This document shows, one piece after another, positions 26,348-34,466 of a stretch of DNA of 46,097 bases. Both the position numbers and the translations under genes were made by a program. The notes under the pieces are model-generated. The model did not search any database. It was not told the origin of the DNA and saw nothing but the letters and a program-made list of their open reading frames with translations. Source of the DNA: an uncultured Planctomycetaceae bacterium (GTDB lineage Bacteria > Planctomycetota > Planctomycetia > Planctomycetales > Planctomycetaceae); assembly GCA_913031625.1 (NCBI GenBank), contig CAJWGB010000015.1, positions 1-46,097 on the forward strand. Reading direction: 5' to 3'. Within the stretch, counting starts at the first letter, position 1; each line of letters begins with the position of its first letter.

Positions 26348-29300
26348 TTACTTTGCTGACGCAATTGCCTGTTCGGCGAGTTCCCTCGCGCTCATTGTAT
26401 GGACATTGGATCGACCGGTCTGGTCTCGAGTGACCAGCAGATAACGCCCAACGTGCCGTTCGGTGACGCGGGCCTTGGCATCCAGAGGAGCAACAATCAG
26501 CAGCTGCAGTCCAAATCTCTGGAACAGATCAAGAGCGTACTCCGCATACTGGTCGTCAATGCGGCTGAACATCTCGTCCACAACAACGAAGTGGAAACGA
26601 TCGCTCGTCTCAGCGTCCGGATCAATGTCGTACTGATAGGCAATGGCAGCCACCAGAATCGTGAACGCGAGCTTTGCCTTTTCACCGCCCGACTGTCCCG
26701 TGCTGTCCTCGTAGTAGCTGCGTTCTTCACCCGTGGTCGCATCACGTTCCTGCGCTGCAAAATCGAACCACCGCCGAACATCTACCACTTTGCTGCGCCA
26801 GCGAGTCTCGTTCTGAAGACGGTGAATCAGTTTCTGAATCCGTTCAAACTTTGCTTCATCAAGCACAGTGCCGGACTCTTCCATGCAGGCATGCAGCTCC
26901 TGACGGAACTCGAGGATTTCTGAATCCTGCACAGGCCGGGAAACCAGCTGCATGTGAGTTCCGGATCGATACTCCAGTTGCATGAGTGCACTGTTGAGCT
27001 GAGCAATTCGGTCCTCGATCGCAAACCGTTCCTTCTCCAGTTCGCTGTTCAGGAGTCCGAGTTCACGAGCCACCTTCTGATTGAGCCGTTCACGAAATCT
27101 CTGCTCGTGACGTGGCAGATCGTCCGCGCGAATCGACCGCAGCAGTTCGAGGAACGAGTCCAGGTACCGTGGTGAGGGATCGAGATCTCCTCGCGCTTCC
27201 GGAAACTTAACGAGGAACCGACTCATCTCCTTCAGGAGGCGAGTTTCAATGGGCTGCACGGCATTCCGCAGCCGCTGACAGTCACGTTCGCCCGTGCGTC
27301 GGAACTCAGATTCAACAGACGTGAAGTTTTCAGGAAGTAATTCCGTTTGTCCAAGCCGTTCGTGAAGTTCAGCAAAGACTGATTTCAACTCCTCCAGCCG
27401 GCCAGTGTTCTCAAGCTCGTCCAGCATCTGCGCGGCTGAAGAGATCCTGGCATCCGCATGTGCCAGTGCCACCTTCGCTTCGCCCTCCCTCACACCAAGA
27501 GCATCTCGTTCCTGCATCAGCAGATCGAGGTCACTTTGCAGCTGATTGTGTCGTTCACGAAGCACCCTGGCCGTATCATTTTCCGATTCCAGATCCTGCT
27601 TCTCCTGCTGTAGGTCGTGCAGAGCCGACTGGGCAGAGGAAACATCGATGTCAGCGAATACGGAAATCTGCAACGCATCATCGATTTGCTTTAGCTGCTT
27701 CTGAACCTGCTGCTCCGCTTTGCGCAGCTCTGCCAGGGCATCTCCTGTTTCCAGCTGACTCTGCTGAATCCGAGTCAATGCAGCATTCAAATGGGTTCGC
27801 TTTTCCTGGTTCTCCCAGCCCAGAATAAACCCGGCACGGTCGTTGGTATGCTGACGATCATCTTTAATGTGATGATCCTCGTTTCGCACGTGCAGGTCCC
27901 GCGTCATCGCTGGACCATGAAATGCCTGGAAGTCATCCAGCGATTCACAGCATCGGTAGTCATAATGCTCGTGAAGCTCGGCCTCGACCCATGGAAACAG
28001 AGCGTGACTCTCACGCAGCTGCAGCTTGCCAATCATTGACTCCGGATCAGCGACAGATCCTTCCAGCCGTCGCTGACGATGCCGAACTCGGATGTACTCC
28101 AGTTTCTGTGGAGCCCCTTCCGCATCTTCCAGTCGATTGTTGTCGATGTACCGACTGACTTTCCTGTAGATCCGGTCCGAGACCAGCAGGCTCAGGCCCA
28201 GTCGACGCAGCAGCATCTCAATCGAAGCTTCCCACGACTTTTCTGCCGGGCTGACAGAAATCATCTCCGCAGCGAATGGTAAGTCATCCGTTGAAAGTTC
28301 AAGTTGATTGCAGAGTGTCTGTCGCACTTCGATCAGTTGCCGCGGCACGTTGTTTCCCTGCTGCTGAAGCGCTGCGAGCTCGGATCGAATTTCCTGAGCC
28401 TGTTCTTTCAGGTCTGCATTCCTGAGCAGAAGTTCCTCACGTCGATCCTGACGGTCGGCAGAGTGATCGAGACGGTCACGACCGAATTCAAGTTGCCTCC
28501 GCAGCTCGATCAAGTCCCCTGCTGAAGTCAGGGGTTCGATACAGCCCACTGTAGTTGCAGCCGTTTCCAGCAACGTGCGCTGCTTCTGTCGCCGTTTCAG
28601 ATTCTGCTCAGCATCCGCAATGAGACGTGGCAGCTCACTGAGTCGCAGACCACCAGCAGATTCAATCTCATTCTCCACGCGACGCAGTTGTTGCTGACAG
28701 CTGTTAATGTCTGTGCCAATTTGATCTCGGCGCTGACGAATCTCCTGAATGCTGTTCCGGAACCGGCGCGACTCAGGCTGAAAGACCTCCAGTGTCTGCT
28801 GGCAGAAGAAGGCGTCAGTCGCCAGCAGCTGCTGTTCAGCAGATTCAAGTTCTGCCCTGCAGCTGCGCCATTGTCCACCCGTTGACTCAATTGGCTCCAG
28901 AAGCTCCAGCTGATCTCGCACTCGAACAAGCGATCGATGAGACTCACTCAGCTGAGCAAAGTGGGTTAACAGACTATCAACAGTTTTTCCCCATGACCTT
29001 GATTCCAGCATGTGGTCCCGAATGAAATCGTTCAACCGCTGAATGTCACGGACAGCGACCGTCTGGTTCAGCATGTCCATGGCCTTGCCGCGGAAGCCAG
29101 CCACACGCCTGAACCACTCGTGGTACTCCGAGTAGATTTTCGTCGTGCGGAATCCGGCTTCTTTGAGCTGCCCGGTAACTTCACCGCGTTTCAATCCCGA
29201 GAAGTCACGTGTGATCGACGACTCTCGATCGGCAAAGCAGTAAATCTTCTCTGCCTTTCCGTCGGCTGTCATGGATAGTACCTGCGCAAGCGTGAACCAC

Positions 29301-29710
29301 TTGCCCGACGCCGCATTGCAGAAACAGGCCAACAGGACGGAGTAATGAGAATTGCCTGGACGCAGATAAAGAACCTCACCCCCGGACTCGTCGCTGCGAC
29401 TGCGACGATCGTAGGCACCACGAATGTACGAACGCTCATCGCGCTCACGCTTGGCAGCTCCGGCCGCCACGTTGTAGTTGCGAACCGCTGGACGCACCAG
29501 CAGAGTCAGCAGGCTGTCAACCAGCGTTGATTTTCCGGATCCGTTGCGACCGATCAGAAGTGCGGTATCGCCGTCTGTTTCAATACTGGTGATCCGACCC
29601 GGATGATCCGGATGGTGACTGTCGAACGTACCCCAGTTACTGACTTCCAGCCGATGAAGACGGAAGCCTCGAAAGGGTGTTCGGTTCACAGGAGGCAAAT
29701 CTGAGGACAT
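26348..29710 (-). CDS. jetC: JetC: MukB-like SMC ATPase of a Wadjet-type condensin
   Basis: A 1120-residue protein. An N-terminal ATPase half has Walker A GRNGSGKST at 54-62 (Lys60). A long coiled coil (about 260-490 and 640-890) surrounds a hinge-like region (about 475-635) with GFILGWENQEKR. The C-terminal half has the ABC signature SGGEK at 1007-1011 and Walker B FHFVVVDEMFSRID with Asp1045/Glu1046. This is the layout of Wadjet/EptC/MksB proteins, which with MukF- and MukE-like partners extrude DNA loops and sense small circular DNA. It is the third gene of the jetA-jetB-jetC operon, 23 bases after jetB. ATPase motifs are intact. No jetD follows. Confidence 0.9.
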   Translation of the reverse strand: MSSDLPPVNRTPFRGFRLHRLEVSNWGTFDSHHPDHPGRITSIETDGDTALLIGRNGSGKSTLVDSLLTLLVRPAVRNYNVAAGAAKRERDERSYIRGAYDRRSRSDESGGEVLYLRPGNSHYSVLLACFCNAASGKWFTLAQVLSMTADGKAEKIYCFADRESSITRDFSGLKRGEVTGQLKEAGFRTTKIYSEYHEWFRRVAGFRGKAMDMLNQTVAVRDIQRLNDFIRDHMLESRSWGKTVDSLLTHFAQLSESHRSLVRVRDQLELLEPIESTGGQWRSCRAELESAEQQLLATDAFFCQQTLEVFQPESRRFRNSIQEIRQRRDQIGTDINSCQQQLRRVENEIESAGGLRLSELPRLIADAEQNLKRRQKQRTLLETAATTVGCIEPLTSAGDLIELRRQLEFGRDRLDHSADRQDRREELLLRNADLKEQAQEIRSELAALQQQGNNVPRQLIEVRQTLCNQLELSTDDLPFAAEMISVSPAEKSWEASIEMLLRRLGLSLLVSDRIYRKVSRYIDNNRLEDAEGAPQKLEYIRVRHRQRRLEGSVADPESMIGKLQLRESHALFPWVEAELHEHYDYRCCESLDDFQAFHGPAMTRDLHVRNEDHHIKDDRQHTNDRAGFILGWENQEKRTHLNAALTRIQQSQLETGDALAELRKAEQQVQKQLKQIDDALQISVFADIDVSSAQSALHDLQQEKQDLESENDTARVLRERHNQLQSDLDLLMQERDALGVREGEAKVALAHADARISSAAQMLDELENTGRLEELKSVFAELHERLGQTELLPENFTSVESEFRRTGERDCQRLRNAVQPIETRLLKEMSRFLVKFPEARGDLDPSPRYLDSFLELLRSIRADDLPRHEQRFRERLNQKVARELGLLNSELEKERFAIEDRIAQLNSALMQLEYRSGTHMQLVSRPVQDSEILEFRQELHACMEESGTVLDEAKFERIQKLIHRLQNETRWRSKVVDVRRWFDFAAQERDATTGEERSYYEDSTGQSGGEKAKLAFTILVAAIAYQYDIDPDAETSDRFHFVVVDEMFSRIDDQYAEYALDLFQRFGLQLLIVAPLDAKARVTERHVGRYLLVTRDQTGRSNVHTMSARELAEQAIASAK

Positions 29711-29733
29711 GATGGAATCAGACTGGGAAGGAT

Positions 29734-30324
29734 TCAGGAGGGAGAAGCAGCGTTCTTCAACGCATCACGCACAGCTTCCAGCTCTGCAGCGATTACACGG
29801 GCTTTCAAAATTCGGCGAATCTCCCATTCACCAGTGCGGTCTCCGAATCGCCGTACAAATCGCAACGACTCAAGCGTTCGCAGTGCGGCCAGCAGGCTTC
29901 GTCGAAGGCTGACGTCGTCTGACTCGGCGGGAAAGAACGGTCGCCATAGCTGAAACAGCTGATCCGTGTGAATCACACATCGCTCGTTATCGACATCCTG
30001 CTGCTCAAAGCGATGCAGCTCGTCACGAAGCACAACAGTGAGCAGAGTCGCGTCATAACTGAGCTGAGTGCGACGGATCAGGCGAGGCAGCGGAGTACCC
30101 GACACTTCATCGGCTTCCGGTTGCCGCAACCATGCAAGACCCTCGTCGTCATCCACGGCCAGTTGCAGACCAACGATAGAAAAATACTCCTCCAGTGGAG
30201 AGATATTCCGCTGCAGGACATTCCATTGTCTTTCGTCTTCGCGATAGATCACCCCCTGCAGCAGGCGAACTGCTGTCTCACTCCATTCCTGGGTGTCAGA
30301 AGAAGATTGAGCCGACGCACTCAT
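29734..30324 (-). CDS. jetB: JetB: MukE-like DUF4194 protein
   Basis: A 196-residue protein fitting DUF4194, the MukE-like subunit of Wadjet-type complexes. Visible features are ETAVRLLQGVIYREDERQWNVL near the start, the winged-helix-like ISPLEEYFSIVGLQLAVDDDEGLAWL, PLPRLIRRTQLSYDATLLTVVLRDEL, and the C-terminal SLLAALRTLESLRFVRRFGDRTGEWEIRRIL. The subunit bridges the kleisin-like JetA and DNA. Its ATG overlaps the jetA stop by four bases (ATGA), showing translational coupling. It also fits MksE; context with DUF3375 decides for the Jet type. Confidence 0.88.
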   Translation of the reverse strand: MSASAQSSSDTQEWSETAVRLLQGVIYREDERQWNVLQRNISPLEEYFSIVGLQLAVDDDEGLAWLRQPEADEVSGTPLPRLIRRTQLSYDATLLTVVLRDELHRFEQQDVDNERCVIHTDQLFQLWRPFFPAESDDVSLRRSLLAALRTLESLRFVRRFGDRTGEWEIRRILKARVIAAELEAVRDALKNAASPS

Positions 30325-31796
30325 GAGATTGCCATTTCCTCAGAAACAAAAACAACGCGTGGAATGCGAACTACCAGCATGCCGGTCTGCTCCATCGCAC
30401 CAGGAATGACCACATCTTCGGGCAGGCCTCCGTCAATCAGATGGGGGCCCTCCGAGGCCAGCTGCATATATCCAAGCACCTCCATGACGCCTGTTGTGGG
30501 TGGATGCAGCTCCAGCAGTTCATCGAGCGTGATCATGCCACGCTCTGACACCGCTTCCTCCACGTTCGAACGGATTCTTCGAAAGTCGATCCGGGACAGC
30601 CGGGAAAACTCGGCCAGTCCTTCCCCACCCGGCAGTGAGTCTGTGCCGGCACTTGTGAGGTCGATTGTCTCAAACGTCATTGGCGGCGACCAGAATCGAC
30701 GCCCCACCGGCGAATACACTCGCACAGAGTCATCGACGGACAGACTCACACGATCTGTCGGAGGATTTTGAGCCTGACCGGCCGCAAGCGTCTTTATTTC
30801 CTGTAACACCTGTGAAATGCGCTGGCCCTGCTTTTGATTGCCTGGATCCAGAAGTCGCCGAATCGTCGCTGACAGTCTTCGTTCTGTTTCAGTGACACGA
30901 GCAGCCTCAGTCAGGAGTACCGGGAGCATTTGCCGCACAGTCTGGAGTCCATCCTGCTGGTCCGCGAGTTGCTCCAGCTGTTCCAGACTACGAATCAATT
31001 CACGTAGTTGAGACTGGCGATCAGCTGACTGAATGAGCCTGAAGAACTCGTAGAAGCTGACGCCCTGGTCGTCTTCCCGAAGTGAGTCTTCTGCATCCAG
31101 TGCCTGTTCAAGGATGCCGCCTCGTGACTCACCAGCGGCCATCAATTGCTGCTGGACGGTTGCCGTGATCTGTCGAAAGCGTTCCTCCACAGCACGGAAG
31201 TCCCGCTGCAGTTCGCTGAGCAGCGATACGCTCATTCCAAACTGTTCACGGATCCGAGTATCACTGAATCTGGAGGCATCCTCACCCTGCTCGATCGCCC
31301 GGATCTGCTGCTCGATCGCAGCTTTCTGAAGCTTCAGATCAGACACCCGCATATCAGAATCATCAGATGCGCCCACTACGACCTGCCGCAACGAATCGAC
31401 GATTAACCTCAGCCGTGATTCGGTGCCAATGAATCCGAGCTCTCGCTGTTGTGACTGTTCCAGAAACCGGAGCACTTCTTCCGATGCGGAGGTCAACTGG
31501 TAGACTGCTTCTTCGCAGTCTGTTTCCAAAGCTCTTCTCAGCCAGCAGCGATCAGGAGACGACCACTCATTCAGGTAATGCTCAGCACGGTCTGTTAAGA
31601 CATGCGGACAGGATGTATGCACACTCTCCTGAAACGACCGGAGCGCGACCAGAAGTTCAGTGTGAGTCCGCGTGACGGCGACTGGACGTTTGAACTGCGC
31701 GTGCAGAAACGCAGCGACCCACGGCGCGGAAGCGGCGCGCAGAAGGCGGATCGCCGGCGAAGAATCAAAGTGCATTTGCAGCGACTCAGCGTCCAT
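30321..31796 (-). CDS. jetA: JetA: MukF/kleisin-like DUF3375 protein
   Basis: A 491-residue protein from the ATG at 31796; a GTG at 31862 would add 22 unconserved residues. It fits DUF3375, the kleisin-like subunit of Wadjet: SSPAIRLLRAASAPWVAAFLHAQFKRP near the start, a long helical middle (about 150-320) and a C-terminal winged-helix-like region with LDELLELHPPTTGVMEVLGYMQLAS. In known systems it closes the JetC ring and binds JetB. It is the first gene of the operon. No good ribosome binding site is seen, but TATAGT lies six bases before the ATG, so a leaderless transcript is possible. Confidence 0.88.
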   Translation of the reverse strand: MDAESLQMHFDSSPAIRLLRAASAPWVAAFLHAQFKRPVAVTRTHTELLVALRSFQESVHTSCPHVLTDRAEHYLNEWSSPDRCWLRRALETDCEEAVYQLTSASEEVLRFLEQSQQRELGFIGTESRLRLIVDSLRQVVVGASDDSDMRVSDLKLQKAAIEQQIRAIEQGEDASRFSDTRIREQFGMSVSLLSELQRDFRAVEERFRQITATVQQQLMAAGESRGGILEQALDAEDSLREDDQGVSFYEFFRLIQSADRQSQLRELIRSLEQLEQLADQQDGLQTVRQMLPVLLTEAARVTETERRLSATIRRLLDPGNQKQGQRISQVLQEIKTLAAGQAQNPPTDRVSLSVDDSVRVYSPVGRRFWSPPMTFETIDLTSAGTDSLPGGEGLAEFSRLSRIDFRRIRSNVEEAVSERGMITLDELLELHPPTTGVMEVLGYMQLASEGPHLIDGGLPEDVVIPGAMEQTGMLVVRIPRVVFVSEEMAIS

Positions 31797-31802
31797 ACGG
31801 CC

Positions 31803-31859
31803 ACTATACGAGTGCCCGAATGACGTCTCACGCGCTATCCCCTGTTTTGAAACAACAGG
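31803..31859 (-). promoter_or_regulatory. Candidate jetA promoter and operator-like inverted repeat
   Basis: Read on the minus strand, TATAGT (31808-31803) ends six bases before the jetA ATG and could be a -10 box; no convincing -35 is present. Further upstream, 31841-31859 is an inverted repeat with six-base arms (CCTGTT/AACAGG) and a seven-base centre, about 45 bases before the ATG. It may bind a regulator. Confidence 0.3.
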
Positions 31860-31862
31860 CAC

Positions 31863-32099
31863 AAACCGACGCGGTGCAGGTCAGTCTGGGGAAGCCTGTC
31901 CGATCTCCTAACCGCTAAAGTCCCGATAATCAGCAGAGTCGGCGACGTAGCCTGGCGATACAGTGGTCCTGGTGTAGCGGCCGGCGCGCTTTCAGTCCCG
32001 ATGCTCTTCCATCATCTTGCGAGCATCCAGCATTGCCTGCTGCCAGCCTGGGAGTTCGCAGAGCCCCGGCTACAGTTCTGGCAACATCGCACTCTGTGC
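31863..32099. other. Gap upstream of jetA, one dispersed repeat
   Basis: Between the jetA upstream element and the serine acetyltransferase stop there is no gene. At 32045-32074, minus strand, TGTAGCCGGGGCTCTGCGAA and the following bases resemble the GTAGCC-type repeats seen elsewhere in the window. Confidence 0.5.
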
Positions 32100-33143
32100 T
32101 TAGCCTGCTTCCCGCATTCGGAGTGAAGGCTTTTCGATGGTGACGATCGTGTTCGGCGCGACGCTGTTGCTCAGCGTGACACTGCTGCCGATTTGACTGC
32201 CGGCGCCAATCACGGTCGTGCCGCCAAGAATCGTTGCGTTGGAGTAAACCGTCACGCCATCTTCAAGCGTTGGGTGTCGCTTGCTGCCGCGGATCAGATT
32301 GCCATCTTCATCGCGAGGAAACGACCATGCTCCCAAAGTGACTCCCTGGTACAGGGTTACTCCGGTGCCGATCTGGCAGGTCTCTCCAATCACGACACCG
32401 GTTCCATGATCGATAAAGAACGACGGGCCAATCTGAGCAGCCGGGTGAATATCGATTCCCGTTTCGCGGTGCGCCCACTCTGTCAAAATCCGAGGCAGAT
32501 AAGGGATTTGCAGCTGGTGCAACTGGTGGGCGACTCGATAGATGCAGATCGCGAAGATTCCGGGGTAGCAAAGCACGATCTCGGCGTTGGTACGCGCGGC
32601 CGGATCACCCTCGAACGCTGCCTGAACATCGGTCATAAGAGTCTGACGAAGCTCAGGAAGAGTGCGCAGAAACTGACGCGTCAGAAAGTCCGCATCAGGC
32701 GGATCGTTCCCATGCAGTTTCAGGGAGACCTGGTGCGAGAGTGATCTCCCGATCTCAATCCGCAGTCGAGAACGAATGCGAGTCAGTAGTTCACTGCATT
32801 CCGCAACCTGAGCGAGATCATTCTCAAGCCGGCGGGTGCGACCAAATCCAGGAAACAGAACCTCCTGAATGTCACGGGCAGCAGCGACAACGCCATCCAC
32901 CGAAGGAAGTGTCTCTCCCGATTCCCCCAGCGATGAGACCAGTTGACCAGCAATGTCGTCCATGGAAACGAGGTCTTCCGGGCGGGAACTCATACGCGGG
33001 GTTCGATTGAGAGAGACAGGGGCGAGTGAAGGGGTTGTCGATACCGGGGGAGGGGACGCTGACTGACCGGAGATTCTCCGTACGAGCCGGCCCACCATGC
33101 CGGCAACGGAGTTTGTCGATGGGGTGTCTGAATCATGGCTCAC
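32100..33143 (-). CDS. cysE: Serine O-acetyltransferase
   Basis: A 347-residue protein starting at GTG 33143, which has GGAG nine bases upstream. The C-terminal left-handed beta-helix of hexapeptide repeats is clear: GIDIHPAAQIGPSFFIDHGTGVVIGE contains Asp231 and His246, spaced as in the catalytic pair of CysE. QGVTLGAWSF and KRHPTLEDGVTVYSNATILGG follow. It acetylates serine with acetyl-CoA, the first step to cysteine. The first 90-100 residues are Ser/Pro-rich and longer than usual, and are followed by the helical SAT N-terminal domain. The neighbours give no operon context. Confidence 0.92.
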   Translation of the reverse strand: MSHDSDTPSTNSVAGMVGRLVRRISGQSASPPPVSTTPSLAPVSLNRTPRMSSRPEDLVSMDDIAGQLVSSLGESGETLPSVDGVVAAARDIQEVLFPGFGRTRRLENDLAQVAECSELLTRIRSRLRIEIGRSLSHQVSLKLHGNDPPDADFLTRQFLRTLPELRQTLMTDVQAAFEGDPAARTNAEIVLCYPGIFAICIYRVAHQLHQLQIPYLPRILTEWAHRETGIDIHPAAQIGPSFFIDHGTGVVIGETCQIGTGVTLYQGVTLGAWSFPRDEDGNLIRGSKRHPTLEDGVTVYSNATILGGTTVIGAGSQIGSSVTLSNSVAPNTIVTIEKPSLRMREAG

Positions 33144-33507
33144 AGCGTGTCTCCAACAGAACGCAGGGGATACACGAATGATCTGGTCAGTCTTCTGTTA
33201 ACCGTTTTGACGGTTGTACAGTCATCGGCGATCACGCTCGTAAACCTGATCTGTGTGCAGCGTGCACTCCGTTGGTCGCTGACATGAGTCCGATAAGGCT
33301 GGAATACGAATCCTCATCGTTAAAGCCTGGCTGACCGGACCTGCCTTCCACCCGGATTCCCTCGTGGATCGCGGGCTGATTCGGCAGGAACTGCCGGTCC
33401 TCCCACTGAATCCCGGCGGCCTGAATGTCGATAACAGAACTGGGTTCGCAGAACGGACCACTCGTCGGGGGGCGAGCAACCGGGACGACACGGGGGCGTG
33501 CATTCAG
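33144..33507. other. Intergenic region between divergent genes
   Basis: A gap of 364 bases between cysE (minus) and the CPBP protease gene (plus). Overlapping open frames on both strands have compositions typical of shadow frames. I see no RNA gene, clear promoter or repeat. Confidence 0.5.
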
Positions 33508-34269
33508 ATGCCGCAACAGGCTCAGATTACCAGCAGTGAATACTGGCAGGATGCGCGCAGACCGCTGACCTGTCTCCTGTTTTTACTGCCGTGGATTGCG
33601 CTCTACGAAGCCGGCGTAATCATGCTGGCCGACAAAGATCCAGATCAGCTGCGCAATGGGGCTGACTACTGGATGAGATCGCTGCTCTCAGCAGCCGGAC
33701 TCGGGCAGATTCTCTTTCTTCCACTGCTTGTCGTCGCCGTGATGCTGACATGGCACGTCATGCGTCGGCATCCGTGGCAGGTGAAACTGGAAACGCAGGT
33801 TGGCATGCTGGGCGAAAGCCTGCTGTTTGCAATTGCTCTGCTGGCTGTTGGGCAGATTCACCAGGTGCTGTTTCTGAGTCTGGCACCGCCGACAGACTCA
33901 CAGACCGCGCTACTGTCAATCGGGGACGGTAGCCTCACTCGAGCCGTCTCGTACGTCGGTGCCGGCGTCTATGAGGAAGTAATGTTCCGGCTGTTGCTGG
34001 TCCCGGCAGCATACGGTTTCTTTCGGTTGTTTGAGTTTCCTCAGAAATCAGCGGCCGTGATGGCGGCGGTCTCCACGGCATTCATCTTTGCGATGGCGCA
34101 CCACATCGGTCCCGCAGCCGATCCGTTCAATCTGTATACGTTCTCATTTCGAGCTGCAGCCGGGACGTTCTTCGCGGCCGTGTTCTTCGTGCGTGGATTT
34201 GGGATTACGGTCGGCACACATGCAGCCTACGACCTGCTGGTCGGAGTTGTACTCGCGGACTCCGTGTAG
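33508..34269 (+). CDS. CPBP family intramembrane glutamic endopeptidase
   Basis: A 253-residue membrane protein with about six to eight hydrophobic segments. The ATG at 33508 is chosen because upstream in-frame codons encode a charged, non-conserved stretch. The family motifs are VYEEVMFRLLL (Glu156, Glu157, Arg161) and FAMAHHIG (His198, His199), expected to form the catalytic and metal-binding site in the membrane. CPBP (Abi/CAAX) proteases cleave membrane proteins or prenylated substrates; bacterial targets are mostly unknown. No partner gene is adjacent. Confidence 0.87.
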   Translation: MPQQAQITSSEYWQDARRPLTCLLFLLPWIALYEAGVIMLADKDPDQLRNGADYWMRSLLSAAGLGQILFLPLLVVAVMLTWHVMRRHPWQVKLETQVGMLGESLLFAIALLAVGQIHQVLFLSLAPPTDSQTALLSIGDGSLTRAVSYVGAGVYEEVMFRLLLVPAAYGFFRLFEFPQKSAAVMAAVSTAFIFAMAHHIGPAADPFNLYTFSFRAAAGTFFAAVFFVRGFGITVGTHAAYDLLVGVVLADSV

Positions 34270-34466
34270 CCAGCGTCTGGTCAACGCATAAACGGCGGCG
34301 GCGAATGTTTGAACGCCGCTCCCATCGCACCTCCACGGCGTGGCTCCTGATGGAGCAGGAAATTCTGTCAGGAATCCGCAGCGTCGTGCGCCGCCATTCA
34401 ATTGCACTTCGCGGGGATCAGATTAGGCTTTCTCTGTCACACCCTGCCCTCCCCTCGGAGAGACCA

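Noticed and set aside
33222-33503. Small minus-strand gene between cysE and the CPBP protease
   Set aside because: Two overlapping frames with arginine/serine-rich, unrecognisable products fit random open frames in GC-rich DNA.
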